A stretch of 64,000 nt of DNA from Epithemia pelagica. Its lineage: Eukaryota; Bacillariophyta; Bacillariophyceae; Surirellales; Surirellaceae. The notes below the pieces were generated by a model, which saw only the letters and a program-made list of their open reading frames with translations, had not been told where the DNA came from and did not search any database. Of the stretch, positions 20,699 to 30,468 are shown in pieces. The position numbers were made by a program, and so were the translations under genes. Position 1 is the stretch's first letter. The number at the start of each line of letters is the position of its first letter. Location: positions 496,001-560,000 of the forward strand of contig OX337229.1 of the NCBI GenBank assembly GCA_946965045.2, read 5' to 3'.

Positions 20699-21646
20699 AG
20701 CCATTGGAAAAGCACTTCAAACTGTTATCCAGGAAATTGGACGTCTTCCAATGAATTTGAACAACTTTGTTGTGGACACTGATTTAGGTGGGGACCGTGC
20801 TGGGTTTCGGTTCTCTCCAAAATGTGACGAAGATGGTTTGGAGTTTCACATTTCGAATCGGTGTACTCCTTGTATTCGAATTCATGCAGTCCCAATTTGA
20901 ACATTCCCCGTGGTAATGTGTTTTTTCTTTTTAAAATCGCAGCGATAAAAAAAGATGGTGAAGCCAGTTCGTTGAAGAATCTTTCACACTTTTCAAACTT
21001 CTTGTAAAATAGGTTTACCCATCGCCTGTCTTTACAAGCAGTGAGGGTTCTATGAGTAGACGCCAACTGCAAACCACTGTCTGTTGTGCTTTCTACATCC
21101 TCTCAGGGCCTCATTGTTGGTTGCCAATTGCTGACCAATGATGCTCTTGGGGAGAACGGGTTGGTACCTTGTTGCTGTCTGTGGTATGTTTAGTTTTGCG
21201 TGGAACGGGGATAACTTTTGACAAACCCAACAACCCAACAACAACCCCCAAGTCTACCTAGAATTGGCGGCATGATCGTTCGTAGCGACACGTGGTATTT
21301 CCAGAGGTGGAGATAGGATGTCCACGTTCAATGGAAACTGCACCGCGCGTCAAATGCCAGCCAGACCATTGTCTGTTCTCTCGGTTCCTGCTGTCTAACG
21401 ACTGCATTTGTCCTCAAGCCTGTGATAACGTGTTCGCTGGGAAATCCGTCAAGGACGCCTCATCTTGGGCTAGGTGATCTATCAGGTAAAACCATTCTGC
21501 AAAATCAACGATTCTGCAAAGTCTCTTGCTATTCTCTTGAGAGAAAGAATCCACAAAGATTTGTTGCAATTCTTGTTTATCTTTTATGGGCGTCGGTGGA
21601 TTGTTGTTCTTGTCGTTGTCAATTGCACAAATTCATTGGTGACAAG
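20699..21646. other. Unassigned spacer of unit 1
   Basis: Sequence unrelated to VIPP1 or ZGRF1. On the + strand 20700-20900 has a coding look (open to a TGA at 20900, 'NNFVVDTDLGGDRAGFRF') but no family I recognise, and it is joined in frame only to antisense ZGRF1 sequence. The rest shows nothing definite. From about 20990 on, it differs from unit 2 far more than the sequence before it does. Confidence 0.5.
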
Positions 21647-21738
21647 GGGCAAAACGTCCATGGATGCCTTTGCGAGAATGGAACAAAAAGTCGAAGCCTT
21701 GGAGGCGGCGGCCGAAGCTTCGGCCGAAATGGGATCCC
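21647..21738 (+). pseudogene. VIPP1 internal fragment, left part, cut by copia insertion
   Basis: 92 bp identical to VIPP1 from 17881 (GKTSMDAFARM and onward) up to the ATCCC at 21734-21738. It continues on the far side of the element at 32116. No VIPP1 N-terminal half precedes it, so it was a fragment before the insertion. Confidence 0.93.
21734..21738 (+). repeat. Target-site duplication ATCCC, left
   Basis: ATCCC at 21734-21738 directly precedes the 5' LTR, and the same five bases at 32116-32120 follow the 3' LTR. Uninterrupted VIPP1 at the matching place has a single ATCCC (gggatccctgtccg). Confidence 0.95.
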
Positions 21739-22453
21739 AGTGAAGACATAGCTATTCTACGACGTCTGTGTCCGATCAACTAGTCCAGCTAGCACACCTA
21801 GTTTATCGTCCAGGTTTGAGACATCTGTTACAAACCGCTGTATGCGACACAAACCTTGACGTGTATCTAAGACTCATTACGTGTACTTAAATAGAAGTAG
21901 GCCGTTGAACGGACAGACGGACCCGTAACAGGAATTTGTGGATAAGCATAACTATGCCCTCTACTATTCGGAAGAGATGTACGCTGGACGAGCTACACTC
22001 GGAAGTAAGAGCTACATAAATCGAGGATCTAGAAAAGAACGTGATCCTCGAGAATAGAACTTGATCTTCATCAACAGGAGATCCAACCCAAGATGGAACA
22101 CATTCCTCTATGGAGTAGAACAAGTTCTATTAGTCCCTAATCGTAACTCCATAGTACTTGTCCACTGAAGTAAGGAATACGTTCCCCATCTACGACTAGA
22201 TTTTGGGGGATGATGGCCGAACGATCCGAGAGGAGCCAAACCATCTCAAGATGAAAAACACAATCTTTAGTTTAATCTCACTTCTTTATAAACATCCAGT
22301 TTGATAATCAAACTTGTTTTGTAACGGAGAAGTCGACCTATTACGCTGATAGAAGGTGAGGGCCCCATCGTCTATTGTGCATATAGGTTGACCTAAAGAA
22401 ACTACTGTATCTAACCCTATCGTCTAGAGTTAGCTTTCTACCCTCCTTTAACT
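21739..22453 (+). repeat. 5' LTR of copia element, 715 bp
   Basis: Same length as the 3' LTR. I see two differences: G at 21742 versus T at 31404, and G at 21761 versus A at 31423. Termini are AGT..ACT rather than TG..CA; the 3' copy has AGTTAA/TTAACT ends. It must hold the promoter and transcript start; I did not identify a TATA box with certainty. The 78-codon antisense open frame inside both LTRs is not a gene. Confidence 0.95.
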
Positions 22454-22470
22454 GGTTATTGAGCCCAAAC
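22453..22470 (+). promoter_or_regulatory. Putative primer-binding site
   Basis: TGGTTATTGAGCCCA begins at the last base of the 5' LTR. TGG complements the CCA of a tRNA 3' end. It only partly resembles the initiator-Met-type site common in copia elements (8 of the first 12 positions), so the priming tRNA is unknown. Confidence 0.55.
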
Positions 22471-22848
22471 AGAGGCTGACGAACCCTACGCTTTTATCTG
22501 TCGATCGATCCCAAGGACAAGACATCGAGCCTGTCCCTTCTACTAGCTCTGGTGGATTATTGCGTCTACCCGACCGCTTTGCGCGCTGAAGCTATTTAGC
22601 TTCTCCCTGACTCCAGCTCCAACACGGCTGACGACCAAGACTCCCCAACCTCCTCCAGTGGAGTGGGAAGTTTCGACTTACTATCCTCTCTTGATTCCGA
22701 CGAACAACCCCAGCAAGAAACCACTGTCACTGATACAGGAGTTCCAGGGGCGCGGATTGAAAACAACGAGGAGGACACCAACAACGACCAACAAACCGGT
22801 AGATTGCAAAACTCCGACGGGTTGATTGGTGAGTCAAAACAAACAAGC

Positions 22849-25800
22849 ATGACCGAGGAGGAGGACGCTCCACCCACTGTGTTTAAGCCGACCAAGCCCA
22901 AGATCGGCGGCATCTTCCAGAGCAAACGAGATGAGTTTGTCGTCTGGACTGGCGGGAAACCCAAAGCAGATTGGAAAGGGTTAGACCCAACCGCAAGACA
23001 AGAATACTTGCGTGCACTTCAAGTACGTACCTTCAATGACAAGCGGTTCAAGGACCGAGTGACAGGACCTGAAGACAAGTTTGATAAAAAGAAAGGAGAC
23101 TTTAGTCGATTGAAGGACGACATTGAGCAACACCTTGTCATGCATGGCATGGACTCGATCGCGTACTTACGTAATCCCCTTGACCCTACCGAAATGCTCT
23201 TCATTGTGACTGAACATCCCAAATATACTCCCAGCAAGGTCAAGGAGTTGATGGACGAGCAGATGACTCATTACGATAAGTATGACCGCAACAATGATGT
23301 GAGCGCACGAGATTTCCTGTTCGACTGTCTTGAAAAGGGATTCAAAAGGGAAGTGCAGGATCAGGCACGGGACGTCAAATCGTTCCCCGAGCTTTTCATG
23401 GTGCTTGTGAAAATAGTGACACATGACTCACCGCAACACTGGGAACAGGTGAAGAAAGATATGAGAGGATTACTCCCTCAAAAATATCCGGGCCAAGACA
23501 TAATGGCACTCACCAAAGACTTCTCGCAGAAGGCGCGACCGCTGATCGCCGCTGGGTTGTACGATCACACCCTGACCGCTAGCTTGATGACCAATATACT
23601 ACGTGCCGAGTGGCCAGACACTCCCAAGTTTGAGCTCATGTACTTGGCCAAGAATCTAAACGACACCATCATTGAAGTTCGCTTCCAGGATCGCACCACT
23701 GCTGACCTGAAAATGCGAAAAGAAAAACTGTGGTATACCGATATCATTGAAACAGCAAACACAAAATATTTGGTTAGTGTCAAGGATGGCGAGTGGCGCC
23801 CCAAGCAGCATGCCACTGACTCCAAAGCGCCACCTACCTCATTTGGAGCAAACAAAGCAATCGCCAAAACTACTCCGTCCCCTCGACAGAATCGCAGTGG
23901 TGGTCATAAGGGTGCCATGACCCAGGCCAGCTTGAATGCCCTCATCAATTCGCTGAAACACCCTCCTGGCCATAATCCCACCCCTTCTCCATCCACTGGA
24001 CCACGCAATCCTTCGACCGGTCACCGCGACAAGGGGGGAAAGAAGACACCCCAACACAAGAAGACACCCCAACACAAAAAGAATATGACTCGAGTTGACC
24101 GTTCAAAGGTGCATCCGTGGCGGCTTGTGCCTCCGGCCTCTCATGAACCTGAATCCATGATCGTAGACGGTGTTATGTATTATTGGTGTGCCATCTGCAA
24201 ACGATGGAATGACACCCATGGGACCGCCAAGCATATTGTTGGATACAAGAAAAACAAGCACGGCACCAAGGAATCCCGAGCCCACAAGCTCGAGTTTGAT
24301 GTGTCCGCTTGGAAAACGGAGTTTGATTGTTGTGTGCTTTGTAATGACCAAGACTGTAATACCAACGACTGGAAAGATCTTCCAGATTGCATGTCTCTTG
24401 AAGAAGACGACAAAGGATATACCAATACACAGGACTTCGACTTGTGCGCCTTTGTCATGCAATGCGACTTCATGGAAGTACACGGAACCTCCAATTCTTC
24501 CAACATGATTCAACACCCAGTCAACAATCCCAACTTTGATCACCACTCGGCAGACACATCCTCCCTGGAATGGTCCTCCCATTCAAATAAGGATCCTCCA
24601 CAGAACCAAGAAGAAACAAATTGTTGTGTGGACCATATCACCGAAGAACTGAAAACAGAGGGAGGAACTCCTCTGGGGTTGATTGTTGGGTCTGGAGAGT
24701 CAATTGTTGCATCCAATGCGTCCTTCCCTTCTCTACCACCTCTTGTACGTCGTCATTGCTGTGAAAAGAGATGTGGTAGTGAAACAGAAGCCGAAGCAAA
24801 TACATTGTATTTCGACGAATGGGAGGATATCAACTCCTGGTATGACACGTCAAGCAAGAACCAAAACATGGACACGGATCTAAGCATGGCCATCCAAACT
24901 GTTGAAGCAAACACAGCTGCACACGAAGCGAGCTTTGACAGCTCTCAACTCAACCTTGGCAGTGACGACACACATATGCGTTCCCACAACACAACAATGA
25001 GCTCGATCCTCGATACGACACAGGACAGCTCGGTTTTGAGCGATGACAATATCTCAATGACCCCTCTCAAGAACTTGCAGAGAGGAAAGATTGCAAGTGA
25101 TGAGGAACGAGAGGATAGGAAACCTGCAGCAATGCAACCAGACATCTCACCTATCCAGATGGACCACACTTCACCTCCTCGAGTCAATCTCCAACCTCGT
25201 CCTTCTGTGAGAACTTTGGAAGAATGGGCAAGAAGCTTTCAACCAGGACTACGTCCTCCTGCAACAGATCCACGGATCTCCATAGAGGAAGAAGCAGCAA
25301 AAGCAAGACGAGATGGAATGCGTTATGAGAGAGCGCAGTACACCGTTTACGCTCTGCAACACCAAGAGCCGAAACTTACCATCGCACAGGCTTACCAAAG
25401 AGTAAAGAACGAAGAATGGTACCTTGGATGGTATTTGGATGGTACGAGGATCCCACACCACCCAAATCCAGCTCCTGTCTGGCCTGGACTCGAGATTCAA
25501 TCCGATCCGCCACCTTGCCTTCTTCGGGCTCGCATTATGGAACATCGACCAATTGAACGAGGATACCATGCACAATTTGTTGCCCTTCTCAATCAAAGCA
25601 ACGCCACGCCGTCACCAGTCAATATCTCAGATCCGCCCTCTGTAAATCTCAGTTCAAGAAGCAAGGCATGTGAGACTTTGGAACAGCAAGCAGAAGACAT
25701 GGCTGACACAGCTGATGGAGAACGATCTTTCTCCTCGACGTCGTTCGTCGACACAAGCAATCTTGGAGAACAATACGTTCCCACTGACGCTTCTCACACA

Positions 25801-28800
25801 ACAAACGAAACAGATATCACTTACCCACACATCAATCCTTTTGCGCAATACTATGCCAAGATGGCACTCATTGAAATTGCTAACTCGGACTCGAGCTCCG
25901 ACGACGAAGAGATGACTGATGCAAACGAAAATTTGGAAAGTGAAGATGAGATCGACGAGAACAACGAGTCCCCTTTTGTCTCACTCTGTGACAGTATCAT
26001 CCAATACCTCACGTGTGTCCCCCACAGTATTACTGTGATCCATAATGTACTGGGGAAGCACGGGTTTGACCAAGATCCAGACAAGATGGACGTCCTCTTA
26101 ACCAACGCGACTGAGGAATTAGTGACAACACGCCTTGCATTCAACCGTGAGTCTGATCCAGCTACACGTGGAGAGCTGGAAATCAAGCTACACAACCAAG
26201 GCGAGCTTGTTAAAGAACTATGGATTTACACACATGCACGTGAACAGGTTGAAGGATCACCCTATTCCAATCGGAGTCTACCTTTGACTCTCATTCACGA
26301 ATTTGCTTGGGAGTTAGCGGCCGGCGACCTTGCTCCTGACATCCCGACGCCGGTCTGCCCTGATCGTGTTCGTTCTGATGGATCTAGCAGTACAGTCTAT
26401 CCATTACAATCACAGACGCCTCGTGACAGTCCTAGCAAAGACTTTCCGGATTTCGATCAGTTCGAAATGAACTATGCACCTTATAGTACTTTCTCGGACA
26501 CCACGCCCGGAGATACACGTGGCCCTACACGTGTAAGCAACCACACTGCGCCTGTCGGGTCGGCACAAACGCAGGGCGAGACAACCACAATTCCTCCTTT
26601 CCCTTGGCACATGTTTGCGGCTAGCTTCACGACCCTTCTTGTGGTCCTATCCAGTATCCTTTGGATCCTACCTGTTCCTCACCCTCTGGAACATGCAAAC
26701 AATGCAACTATTTCAGGTTTTAAATCTATTTGGTCGGGAATGACCCATCTGTACTTGGGAATCCGAGACTTGACCTACGGCGGATCTGCCCTTGTTTGGA
26801 GTGTTCTTATTCACCCATCGTGCCAACCTGCTTTCTTCACCTGGTTGTGCTGTTGGTTGGCTGCCTTCATGGTTGCACCCTGGGAATCGCCTAGCGTGGC
26901 ACACACAGCCCCTATCCGTTCTTTATTCTCACCCCAGCCACAGCGCCCATCCGCTGTGAACCATTTCCGAGTCACTCTCCACCCACGTCGCCAAGCTCCA
27001 CCACCTTTGTTCGGGAACACCCTTCTTTTCCACACCTTCTGGTGCAAGATTGTTGGATCCATCCTTAATGGGCGTGTCCTTTTCGACTGCCTCCGTTTGA
27101 TTGTTGTGTCTGTTGGTAAATTGTTGCTTTCTGGCAGGGCAAATCGCTCGAAAGAGGGAGAACACCAACCTTTGTCCCCTCGACGAGCCGGTCCCAAACG
27201 CAAATCCGTTTTCCGACCAATTCACCCTGCTCCAGTCACCAAGCGAGCACGAATGCGGACTCGACTGACACGGGTTAACCGTCCATCCTTGGAACAACGA
27301 CTTCGTCAACAACGAATCCATTCCAAGAAACGACGCAACCCACAAGAAGCATACTGTACCACACCCATGGACCGCTATCAGAACCCCCATCGCGCCAACC
27401 ATCCATCGAACCCGATGAACCATCATCGGAATAGGAACTCTAATAACCGCCCGTCGACAAATCCTGTCGACATCTTCAGGAACACACGATCTGCAAAGGA
27501 ACGAGAAATGTTCGCTCTTGCAGCGTGCCTTGAGGGACCCACACTCTGCGATGTCTTCAGGACCTTGGGGAGCACACCACACCACCAATGGGAACAAATT
27601 ACACAAGCTGGACTCCAAGCTTGCCTTCAGGATCCTCTCGCTTTACGAAGCGCCATGCCACACAATGCATCCTATCCAATTATTTGGGACAGCGGAGCCA
27701 GCATCTCGATCACAAACCAGACTCAAGACTTCATCGGAACAATCCAGCCCTTGCCAAACTTCAATGTAAAAGGAATCGCCAACAGGATGAAGGCAACAGG
27801 CCGAGGTTTTGTCTTATGGTCTGTGCTCGACACCGAAGGGAAGCTCAGACAGCTCAAACTCCCTGCCTTTCTTGTGCCAAAGACCAACGCAAGACTCCTG
27901 TCAACACAAAGTCTGCTCCAAACATACGACGGTGAGAAAATCATCCAAGATGGAAAGACAATGGTGCTTACAGGAATGCCCGGTGACAAGAAACGAACGC
28001 AAATCACAATTCTCATCAATCCGTCCAACAACCTGCCCATGTCGTATGGGTACGACCACAAAGAAGTAAAGAAAAGCGCACACGCTCTCAGCTCCATCAT
28101 TTCAGAAACGTCACAGCACAACATGAATTTAAGCGAAGCGCAACAAGAATTGGTACGTTGGCACAATCGCTTCGGCCACCTGTCGTTTCGAAAAGTTCAA
28201 TTTGTTATGAGAACCGGAGTGCTCGCAACCAGTGAACACAAGCGTCGACTCCACATCAAAGCATCCACTCTCACGAACTTACCTCTTTGTGCAGCCTGCC
28301 AATATGGCAAACAAAAGCGAAGACCGTCACCTGGAACCACAAGTTCCATTGTGAAAGATCGCAAGGGGATAACAAAAGCAGAAAATTTATATCCTGGACA
28401 ATGTGTCAGTGTCGATCATTTCGTATGCTCTACTAAGGGAAGAAGATTCAATACTCAGGGTTCATCCGCGTCTAAGGATATGTATATGGGTGGAGCAATA
28501 TTCGTAGACCACGCTTCGGGTTACACCTGGATTGGCTTTCAGAGCCACTTAAATACTCATGAAACTCTACACGTTAAAAATTCCTTCGAGTTATTTTGTA
28601 GAGACGTTGGAGTTATGCCCTCTCAGTATCTCACCGATAATGGATCGGCATTCACCTCTGCCAAATATACAGAGTCCCTACAAACTTTTGCTCAAACATA
28701 TCGCTTTGCTGGAGTAGGGGCTCGTCATCACGCCGGTATAGCCGAGCGGGCCATACAAACAATTATGTCTATAGCGCGCACCATGATGCTACACGCCGCT

Positions 28801-30468
28801 ATACATTGGCCAGAAATGGCTGATCCCTCACTATGGCCCATGGCTGTGTCCCATGCTACCTTCTTATGTAACCATGTCCCCAACACCGCCACCGGAATAA
28901 GCCCACATGATTTATTCACTCGCACTAGATGGGAGCAGCGAAAGTTCCACGACTTACACGTGTGGGGCTGCCCTGTCTACGTACTGGACAAATCTATGTC
29001 AGATGGAAAGAAGCTACCTAGGTGGAAGCCACGTTCCACACGGTGTATACTAATGGGCTTGAGTAATCGACACGCAACAACTGTACCTTTAGTTTTAAAC
29101 CCTTCTACAGGATATATCACACCGCAATTCCATGTGGTATTCGATGATTGGTTTTCTACAATAGCCACTTCCGTTGAGGATGTTCCAGATTTCACTAGTA
29201 CTGAATGGGACCAATTATTCGGAGAATCTCGATATCAATATACTGAAGACGAAACAGAAGAAAATATGGAATCGCCTACTGCAACTGATGAGGTCCATCG
29301 ATCCAAATATGAAAATCGATTGGATCATATCCATCAATCCATGGATCGGCATATTCCCGACGATCCTTTACCCATACCCACTCCTCCCACTTTGCCTCCT
29401 GTTTCTTCTCACTCTGCTCCCGTAGCGGAACCGACACTGCCCTCAGAGGGAGTTCCACACACCCCTGTTGCAGCGCCCCTTCCTCAGAGGGAGAACACCG
29501 TCTTAACGCCAATCGCAGAGCAGGATCCTCCTTCACCCCCTGTTATGACCCCCTTAAAATCTGCCACTCCTAAGAGGGAACAACCTCCTCCGGAACCGAC
29601 TCCACCTAGTTCTTTCAGAACTAGCCGACGCTCCGGACGAACTATCCGTCCACCGCAACGCTATGTACAGGATGCTAACCTAGCCTCTCTAGCTCCGTCC
29701 TATCAGCCTAACGATCTGCTTTCAATGATGAAAGCGTCGATTTCCGACCCGGACACATTGAGCTATGACGAAGCAATGCGAGATAACGACATAGATAGGT
29801 GGAAAGAAGCGGCCGAAAATGAGATTAGGGAACTAGAAGGAAAAGGAACATGGACGGAAGTGCCGAAATCTGAGGCAACTACAAGAATCCTACCAGGAAC
29901 ATGGGTCTTTAAAAGAAAACGCTCTCCAGATGGAGAGATACGAAAATACAAAGCTAGGTACTGTGTACGAGGAGACCTACAGGAAACCGAAGAAGAAAAT
30001 TACTCTCCTGTTGTCAATTGGAGCACAATTCGAATAGTGCTTGTCCTTAGTCTAGTTCTAGGATGGGAGCTTGCCTGCATCGATTTCAACAATGCATTCG
30101 TGCAAGCAACACTTCATGAACCTGTCTGGATTCACCTTCCAAGAGGTTTCAGATCATCATCACCTGGAACTATGTGCCTCAGGCTTCTTAAGAGTCTATA
30201 CGGACTCTCATCCGCACCAAGACTTTGGTACGACCACCTAGTAAAGGCCCTATTGGAAGATGGTTTCCAAATGAGTAAGCATGATAAATGTCTACTGTAC
30301 AAGAAAGACATAATTATCTTTCTCTGGGTAGATGACTGTGGTGTATGCGCCCCTACAATGAAACTTGTAGACGACCTTATTGAACGGCTGAAAGAGAAAG
30401 GACTATCTTTGCAAAAAGAAGGAAACTTCACTGATTACTTAGGCATCAATTTTGTACATGACGAATAG
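22849..30468 (+). CDS. copia Gag-Pol polyprotein to in-frame amber stop, 2539 aa
   Basis: The first in-frame ATG is 22849; the frame is open back to 22600 but without ATG. Residues about 1-330 are Gag-like (helical, charged). A CxxC..H..H zinc-binding-like motif is at about 447 ('WCAICKRWNDTHGTAKH'). Residues about 480-1600 match nothing I know: acidic and Ser-rich stretches, then three hydrophobic segments (about 1255-1277, 1325-1345, 1400-1430) and a very basic region. The protease has DSGAS (Asp1614). Integrase has an HHCC finger from about 1768 and D1856, D1930, E1966 (D-x35-E). Reverse transcriptase follows a Pro-rich linker, with active site WVDD (Asp2495/2496). The frame stops at TAG 30466-30468 just before the end of the RT region. 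One long frame without frameshift is usual for copia. Confidence 0.93.
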   Translation: MTEEEDAPPTVFKPTKPKIGGIFQSKRDEFVVWTGGKPKADWKGLDPTARQEYLRALQVRTFNDKRFKDRVTGPEDKFDKKKGDFSRLKDDIEQHLVMHGMDSIAYLRNPLDPTEMLFIVTEHPKYTPSKVKELMDEQMTHYDKYDRNNDVSARDFLFDCLEKGFKREVQDQARDVKSFPELFMVLVKIVTHDSPQHWEQVKKDMRGLLPQKYPGQDIMALTKDFSQKARPLIAAGLYDHTLTASLMTNILRAEWPDTPKFELMYLAKNLNDTIIEVRFQDRTTADLKMRKEKLWYTDIIETANTKYLVSVKDGEWRPKQHATDSKAPPTSFGANKAIAKTTPSPRQNRSGGHKGAMTQASLNALINSLKHPPGHNPTPSPSTGPRNPSTGHRDKGGKKTPQHKKTPQHKKNMTRVDRSKVHPWRLVPPASHEPESMIVDGVMYYWCAICKRWNDTHGTAKHIVGYKKNKHGTKESRAHKLEFDVSAWKTEFDCCVLCNDQDCNTNDWKDLPDCMSLEEDDKGYTNTQDFDLCAFVMQCDFMEVHGTSNSSNMIQHPVNNPNFDHHSADTSSLEWSSHSNKDPPQNQEETNCCVDHITEELKTEGGTPLGLIVGSGESIVASNASFPSLPPLVRRHCCEKRCGSETEAEANTLYFDEWEDINSWYDTSSKNQNMDTDLSMAIQTVEANTAAHEASFDSSQLNLGSDDTHMRSHNTTMSSILDTTQDSSVLSDDNISMTPLKNLQRGKIASDEEREDRKPAAMQPDISPIQMDHTSPPRVNLQPRPSVRTLEEWARSFQPGLRPPATDPRISIEEEAAKARRDGMRYERAQYTVYALQHQEPKLTIAQAYQRVKNEEWYLGWYLDGTRIPHHPNPAPVWPGLEIQSDPPPCLLRARIMEHRPIERGYHAQFVALLNQSNATPSPVNISDPPSVNLSSRSKACETLEQQAEDMADTADGERSFSSTSFVDTSNLGEQYVPTDASHTTNETDITYPHINPFAQYYAKMALIEIANSDSSSDDEEMTDANENLESEDEIDENNESPFVSLCDSIIQYLTCVPHSITVIHNVLGKHGFDQDPDKMDVLLTNATEELVTTRLAFNRESDPATRGELEIKLHNQGELVKELWIYTHAREQVEGSPYSNRSLPLTLIHEFAWELAAGDLAPDIPTPVCPDRVRSDGSSSTVYPLQSQTPRDSPSKDFPDFDQFEMNYAPYSTFSDTTPGDTRGPTRVSNHTAPVGSAQTQGETTTIPPFPWHMFAASFTTLLVVLSSILWILPVPHPLEHANNATISGFKSIWSGMTHLYLGIRDLTYGGSALVWSVLIHPSCQPAFFTWLCCWLAAFMVAPWESPSVAHTAPIRSLFSPQPQRPSAVNHFRVTLHPRRQAPPPLFGNTLLFHTFWCKIVGSILNGRVLFDCLRLIVVSVGKLLLSGRANRSKEGEHQPLSPRRAGPKRKSVFRPIHPAPVTKRARMRTRLTRVNRPSLEQRLRQQRIHSKKRRNPQEAYCTTPMDRYQNPHRANHPSNPMNHHRNRNSNNRPSTNPVDIFRNTRSAKEREMFALAACLEGPTLCDVFRTLGSTPHHQWEQITQAGLQACLQDPLALRSAMPHNASYPIIWDSGASISITNQTQDFIGTIQPLPNFNVKGIANRMKATGRGFVLWSVLDTEGKLRQLKLPAFLVPKTNARLLSTQSLLQTYDGEKIIQDGKTMVLTGMPGDKKRTQITILINPSNNLPMSYGYDHKEVKKSAHALSSIISETSQHNMNLSEAQQELVRWHNRFGHLSFRKVQFVMRTGVLATSEHKRRLHIKASTLTNLPLCAACQYGKQKRRPSPGTTSSIVKDRKGITKAENLYPGQCVSVDHFVCSTKGRRFNTQGSSASKDMYMGGAIFVDHASGYTWIGFQSHLNTHETLHVKNSFELFCRDVGVMPSQYLTDNGSAFTSAKYTESLQTFAQTYRFAGVGARHHAGIAERAIQTIMSIARTMMLHAAIHWPEMADPSLWPMAVSHATFLCNHVPNTATGISPHDLFTRTRWEQRKFHDLHVWGCPVYVLDKSMSDGKKLPRWKPRSTRCILMGLSNRHATTVPLVLNPSTGYITPQFHVVFDDWFSTIATSVEDVPDFTSTEWDQLFGESRYQYTEDETEENMESPTATDEVHRSKYENRLDHIHQSMDRHIPDDPLPIPTPPTLPPVSSHSAPVAEPTLPSEGVPHTPVAAPLPQRENTVLTPIAEQDPPSPPVMTPLKSATPKREQPPPEPTPPSSFRTSRRSGRTIRPPQRYVQDANLASLAPSYQPNDLLSMMKASISDPDTLSYDEAMRDNDIDRWKEAAENEIRELEGKGTWTEVPKSEATTRILPGTWVFKRKRSPDGEIRKYKARYCVRGDLQETEEENYSPVVNWSTIRIVLVLSLVLGWELACIDFNNAFVQATLHEPVWIHLPRGFRSSSPGTMCLRLLKSLYGLSSAPRLWYDHLVKALLEDGFQMSKHDKCLLYKKDIIIFLWVDDCGVCAPTMKLVDDLIERLKEKGLSLQKEGNFTDYLGINFVHDE

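Larger units (their letters stand above)
17881..21646 (+). repeat. Tandem segmental duplication, unit 1 (copy A)
   Basis: A direct repeat of about 3.77 kb. It starts inside VIPP1 (gggcaaaacgtccatgg at 17881) and ends at ggtgacaag at about 21646, where the same VIPP1 sequence resumes. It contains the VIPP1 3' end, VL copy A, the truncated ZGRF1-like relic and a spacer. The junction with unit 2 shares about 1 bp of G between the two ends. Unit 2 is the same sequence interrupted by the copia element. Confidence 0.92.

Noticed and set aside
21887-22123. 78-codon antisense frame repeated in both LTRs
   Set aside because: Its duplication only reflects LTR identity; no start context or homologue is apparent.
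22663-22848. N-terminal extension of the copia Gag
   Set aside because: The frame is open from 22600 but contains no ATG before 22849.
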